Positions 61,966-64,000 of a stretch of 64,000 nucleotides of DNA are shown here, piece by piece (positions within the stretch are counted from its first letter, which is position 1; every line of letters starts with the position of its first letter). A program made the position numbers and the translations under genes. The stretch is from positions 458,001 through 522,000 of the forward strand of contig PMSM01000010.1 in assembly GCA_003168335.1 (NCBI GenBank). Direction: 5' to 3'. Source of the DNA: Blastocatellia bacterium (GTDB taxonomy: Bacteria; Acidobacteriota; Blastocatellia; Pyrinomonadales; Pyrinomonadaceae). The notes beneath the pieces were generated by a model that did not search any database, had not been told where the DNA came from, and saw only the letters and a program-made list of their open reading frames with translations.

Positions 61966-63953
61966 GTACAACCGGGACACCCATCGCCACTAGAGGCGTG
62001 GTGCCAGGGCCACCGCTTTCAATTCTGGAGTCGCCTACACCTGCTATTCGCGTTCGCGGTCTGCGAAAAGTCTATCGTTCAATCGAAGCTGTGCGCGGGA
62101 TCGACCTCGAAGTCCAGTCCGGCGAGATCTTCGGGCTGATTGGACCAGACGGAGCCGGCAAGACTTCGTGCTTTCAAATTCTCGGTGGCGTGATGCAACC
62201 AACCGCGGGTGAAGCGATCATGCTGGGCAAATCGGCGCGCGAGGCGCGGTCTTATGTCGGCTATCTAACTCAGGTGTTCAGTCTCTATCACGATCTCAGC
62301 GTGGCGGAGAATCTGCGTTACATGGGCGAGTTGCGGCGCTTGTCCAATGAACAGATCGAGCGGCGGGGGCGGCGTTACCTCGAAATGTTCGGCATGGATC
62401 GATTCAGCCACCGGCTCGCAGGAAAACTGAGCGGCGGCATGAAGCAAAAGCTCTCACTCGCCTGCGCGCTAATCATCGAACCGAAGATCCTGCTGCTCGA
62501 TGAACCAACCACGGGGGTCGATCCCGTCTCACGTCGCGAATTCTGGGATGCGCTGGCAAATCTTTCGAGCGAGGGGATCACGATCGTCATCGCCACGCCT
62601 TACCTTGATGAAGCCGAGCGTTGTACCCGCGTCGCGTTAATGCACGAAGGCCGCATTCACCAAACCGGCACGCCGCGTGAGTTGCGCGACCGTCTCGGTT
62701 TACAGCGACTGGTAGTGCACGCGTCGCAACTGAGCCGCGCTGAAGATTTGCTTGACTTGACCGCGGGCATCGACGATGCGCAACGCTTTGGCGATCGACT
62801 GGACGTCATGGTGAAAGACGCGAGCGCCGGCGAGAAGCTGACTCGCGAAACGTTGAGCAAAGCCGGAATTGCCATTGAGAAGATCGTGGTTGCGGCACCC
62901 ACTCTGGAGAATACTTTTGTCGCGCTTTTGCGCCATATCGAAGATGAAATCAGGGCATCGCCGTTTCCCGCCCAGCGCGAATTTCAAAAGCGCCCACCCG
63001 GCGCAAATGCGATTGGCGCGCGGAATCTGACTAAGAGCTTCGGTGACTTTAACGCTGTGAAAAACGTAAGCCTCGAAGTCAAGTACGGCGAGATCTACGG
63101 CTTGCTGGGGGCGAATGGCGCAGGCAAGACGACCACCATCAAGATGCTTTGCGGGTTACTCGAGCCCACCAGCGGTGAGGCCGAGCTGGCTGGTGAAACC
63201 GGCTCGCTGCGGTCCGGATTTGTGCGGCAGCGCGTCGGTTACATGTCGCAGAAGTTTTCTCTCTACGACGATTTGACGATTGAGGAGAATCTCGATTTCT
63301 TTGCCGGCGTCTATCAAGTGCCGCTCGGGGAGCGCGCCGAGAAAAAGCGCTGGGTGTTGTCGTTTTCCGGGCTGCAAGGCCGCGGCGATCAAATGACCGG
63401 CAGCCTTCCTGGGGGCTGGAAGCAACGCGTCGCATTCGGCGCGGCGGTGATGCATGAGCCAAGCGTGGCCTTTCTTGATGAACCAACTTCCGGAGTTGAC
63501 CCGCTGGCCCGGCGCGCCTTCTGGAAGATGATCAATAGCTTTGCCGATCGGGGAATGGCGATTCTGGTTACGACGCACTATCTTGAAGAAGCCGAGCAGT
63601 GCAATCGTCTGGGCTTGCTGGTCTCTGGCGAATTGGTGTCCCAGGGAACGCCGTCTGGATTGAAAGCCGCTCAAAAAGGGCGTCTGCTCGAGTTCATTAC
63701 TGATGCTCCGCAACGCGCCAACAACCTGCTCAAAGACGCGTTGGATCACTGGCGCGTCTCGCTCTTTGGAGACCGTCTGCACGTCGTGGTTGACGAAGAT
63801 CCGGAGGCGGGAATCAAGCGCATCAGCGAACTTTTGCGAGCAGCGAACATCCGCGTAAGTCGCGCTTACGAAGAGGCATTTTCATTGGAAGACGTTTTCA
63901 TCGCCGAGGTCGCCCGAGCGCGAGAGCAAGGTAAGGTGAGCGGCGACGATTGA
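61962..63953 (+). CDS. Dual-ATPase ABC transporter subunit, YbhF-like
   Basis: 663 residues from the ATG at 61962 (overlapping the HlyD stop; the earlier TTG is not needed). Two ATP-binding domains: the first has Walker A GPDGAGKT near 60 and signature LSGGMKQ; the second has GANGAGKT near 382 and LPGGWKQ. The switch His is present in the second half (TTHYLEEAE), but the first half reads ATPYLDEAE, so the first site may be weak. The gene is followed by GGAGG at 63956, so a permease gene (YbhS/YbhR-like ABC-2) should start just past the window edge. Function by analogy: multidrug or cation efflux. Confidence 0.9.
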   Translation: MSTTGTPIATRGVVPGPPLSILESPTPAIRVRGLRKVYRSIEAVRGIDLEVQSGEIFGLIGPDGAGKTSCFQILGGVMQPTAGEAIMLGKSAREARSYVGYLTQVFSLYHDLSVAENLRYMGELRRLSNEQIERRGRRYLEMFGMDRFSHRLAGKLSGGMKQKLSLACALIIEPKILLLDEPTTGVDPVSRREFWDALANLSSEGITIVIATPYLDEAERCTRVALMHEGRIHQTGTPRELRDRLGLQRLVVHASQLSRAEDLLDLTAGIDDAQRFGDRLDVMVKDASAGEKLTRETLSKAGIAIEKIVVAAPTLENTFVALLRHIEDEIRASPFPAQREFQKRPPGANAIGARNLTKSFGDFNAVKNVSLEVKYGEIYGLLGANGAGKTTTIKMLCGLLEPTSGEAELAGETGSLRSGFVRQRVGYMSQKFSLYDDLTIEENLDFFAGVYQVPLGERAEKKRWVLSFSGLQGRGDQMTGSLPGGWKQRVAFGAAVMHEPSVAFLDEPTSGVDPLARRAFWKMINSFADRGMAILVTTHYLEEAEQCNRLGLLVSGELVSQGTPSGLKAAQKGRLLEFITDAPQRANNLLKDALDHWRVSLFGDRLHVVVDEDPEAGIKRISELLRAANIRVSRAYEEAFSLEDVFIAEVARAREQGKVSGDD

Positions 63954-64000
63954 TTGGAGGCGAGGAACATTTTTCACTTGTCAGTTTCTGAACTCCCTCT
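63954..64000 (+). other. Start region of the next gene, cut by the window end
   Basis: Directly after the YbhF-like stop comes GGAGGCGAGGAAC, a strong ribosome-site-like sequence, then ATTTTTCACTTGTCAG. An ATT or TTG start would be needed for a permease gene, and the window ends 30 bases later. Confidence 0.3.

Overview
The window looks like a chromosomal piece of an acidobacterium, most likely of the Blastocatellia/Pyrinomonadaceae type. This is inference from gene content. The markers are an acidobacterial VWA-type exported protein, a sigma factor followed by a 'LWDRSGEPDP' membrane protein and two DUF4252 proteins, an NtrY/NtrX-like pair, and lipid A genes (lpxD, lpxC) that mark a diderm cell. 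Most genes are GC-rich with a high-GC third codon position. No rRNA, CRISPR array or complete prophage is visible.

Left part (1-18 kb): three copies of a 14-base direct repeat at the extreme left edge; a two-gene nucleotide-sugar operon (UDP-glucose dehydrogenase and a 4-epimerase, minus strand); two exported proteins of unknown role; then a housekeeping run coaBC, family 4 uracil-DNA glycosylase, priA and lpxD. A minus-strand group follows with an SDR reductase, an MGDG-synthase-like glycosyltransferase overlapping a radical SAM/SPASM protein, and a sigma-54 response regulator with its NtrY-like kinase.

Middle (18-41 kb): a CPBP protease; an ECF sigma operon (sigma factor, membrane partner, two DUF4252 proteins, VWA protein); an RDD protein; RqcH; a decayed patch holding a frameshifted ORF6N gene next to a second, broken copy of a histidine-kinase 3' end; the intact kinase; an S23-type four-helix-bundle cassette bounded by inverted repeats; polA; lpxC; tRNA-Gly and tRNA-Cys; a cluster of REP-like hairpins; and a two-gene operon of a Cache-type membrane sensor without output domain and a pentameric ligand-gated ion channel.

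Accessory island (about 41.1-55.0 kb): visibly more A/T-rich codons, many unknown genes, an HNH-like protein, a DUF3800 protein, an XRE regulator, an IS1-like transposase, and a compact module of sigma-like factor, small acidic protein, ImmA/IrrE protease and a convergent paralog of the small protein. A 565-residue protein has a C-terminus resembling proteins annotated as AcrVA2-like.

Right part (55-64 kb): two unrelated radical SAM enzymes (a ThiH/HydG-type and a B12-binding type), each followed by the same hairpin; a large multi-pass membrane protein; and the start of a YbhG/YbhF-like efflux operon that runs off the window.

The strongest leads for something undescribed are the coupled Cache sensor/ligand-gated channel operon and the sigma/FGPEEEWDD-protein/ImmA-IrrE module. 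Several dispersed inverted-repeat families (GCTGGGAGCGCGGACG type, S23 cassette ends, REP hairpins) are also visible.
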